Origin: Acidobacteriota bacterium
Lineage (GTDB): Bacteria > Acidobacteriota > Thermoanaerobaculia > Gp7-AA8
Length of the DNA: 64,000 nucleotides
Direction: 5' to 3'
NCBI GenBank assembly: GCA_021325515.1
Contig: JAJPHC010000030.1
Span: forward strand, 221,049-285,048
Part shown: positions 63,564 to 64,000 of the stretch, one piece after another
Layout of the letters: every line of letters starts with the position of its first letter
Numbering within the stretch: the stretch's first letter is position 1
Position numbers and translations under genes: made by a program
Notes under the pieces: model-generated
Told to the model about the DNA's origin: nothing
Seen by the model: only the letters and a program-made list of their open reading frames with translations
The model's database searches: none

Positions 63564-64000
63564 GTCATCCCGAGCGAACGTGAGCTGCCTGACGCGGGGC
63601 GCGGACGCCCTCGTCCGCGAGCCGCTGCCGTCGAGGCAGCGGTGCCCTTGTGCTTCGTCACGACGTGCGGACGAGGCGTCCGCACTCCACCTCATCGTCA
63701 TCCCGAGCGAAGTCGAGGGACCTATGAAGTGGGGCGCGGACGCCCTCGTCCGCGAGCCGCTGCCGTCGAGGCAGCGGTGCCCTTGTGCTTCGTCACGACG
63801 TGCGGACGAGACGTCCGCACCCCACCCCATCGTCATCCCGAGCGTACGCGAGCTGCCTGACGTGGGGCGCGGACGCCCTCGTCCGCGAGCCGCTGCCGTC
63901 GAGGCAGCGGTGCCCTTGTGCTTCGTCACGACGTGCGGACGAGACGTCCGCACCCCACCTCATCGTCATCCCGAGCGAACGCGAGCTGCCTGACGTGGGG
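63564..64000. repeat. Tandem ~134-bp repeat with three internal hairpins (continues past window)
   Basis: Units start with GTCATCCCGAGCG at 63564, 63697, 63832 and 63965: lengths 133, 135 and 133 bp, with the fourth cut by the window end. Each unit has hairpins GCGGAC...GTCCGC, CGCTGCC...GGCAGCG and GTGCGGAC...GTCCGCAC. Long open frames cross it on both strands only because the units are nearly the same length modulo 3 and lack stops; they are not called as genes. The 52 bp between the array and GTG 63511 hold no clear promoter by eye. Confidence 0.88.

Noticed and set aside
63369..63953. 194-codon minus-strand frame through the 134-bp array, and upstream extension of the 60245 gene to 63685
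   Set aside because: The residues are a translation of the repeat units; the signal peptide starts at GTG 63511.
1..64000. tRNA, rRNA or phage/integrase genes
   Set aside because: Intergenic spaces were read by eye and none showed a cloverleaf, rRNA stretch or integrase; a covariance-model scan would be needed to exclude a degenerate tRNA.

Overview
This window is a high-GC, densely packed bacterial chromosome segment. Three large Ser/Thr kinases carry C-terminal TolB/PD40-type propellers. Secreted beta-sandwich and beta-propeller proteins are abundant, one protein has an IPTL-CTERM sorting tail, and there are serine hydrolases, a DUF5916-type outer-membrane protein and two DUF1579 proteins. 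This mix suggests a Gram-negative member of the Acidobacteriota or a close relative. That is inference: the window holds no rRNA, tRNA or universal marker gene.

Layout. 1-10.1 kb: the end of a PhnD-like binding protein gene (minus strand, runs off the window) diverges from a 3042-residue surface protein with fifteen ~118-residue DUF11 repeats. 10.4-14.4 kb: a receptor Ser/Thr kinase broken by a one-base frameshift, then a secreted protein. 14.4-17.7 kb (minus): a ba3-like (B-family) cytochrome oxidase cluster: a 37-residue subunit IIa-like gene, a CuA/cytochrome c subunit II, subunit I interrupted by one in-frame TAG, and a Sco copper chaperone. 18.1-25.3 kb (plus): a translationally coupled operon had-oah-bcrC-bcrB-bcrA-bcrD-SDR, encoding ATP-dependent (class I) benzoyl-CoA reductase and the ring-hydrolysing steps that follow it. 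The oxidase and benzoyl-CoA operons diverge from a 364-bp region filled by an unusual repeat element.

25.3-27.5 kb: a small secreted protein, then a RAYT (REP-associated tyrosine transposase) gene bracketed by 44-bp REP palindromes. Four genes in the window have their stop codon inside such a REP. 27.5-38.4 kb: signalling and envelope genes: a histidine kinase, a DUF5916-type protein, two GGDEF-EAL proteins, a zinc-ribbon membrane protein, a cupredoxin and an outer-membrane beta-protein. 38.4-54.7 kb: metabolic and envelope genes: a DODA-type dioxygenase, DUF1579 and DUF885 proteins, a PLP decarboxylase, a BNR-repeat lipoprotein, an APC permease, a LOG protein, a class C serine hydrolase, a DacB-type D,D-carboxypeptidase, an unusual ketosynthase and a VOC protein. 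54.8-63.5 kb: two convergent receptor Ser/Thr kinases and a large secreted protein. The window ends in a ~134-bp tandem repeat.

How the parts fit: the organism probably respires oxygen with a high-affinity-type oxidase and also has the reductive benzoyl-CoA route, which implies facultative or microaerobic life on aromatic compounds. Dienoyl-CoA hydratase (Dch) and the electron-donating ferredoxin are not in this operon and must be encoded elsewhere, or be replaced. Non-coding space is dominated by repeats: REPs, 7-bp and 9-bp periodic inverted repeats, CCCCTC-type palindromes (one inside a coding frame) and the 134-bp array.
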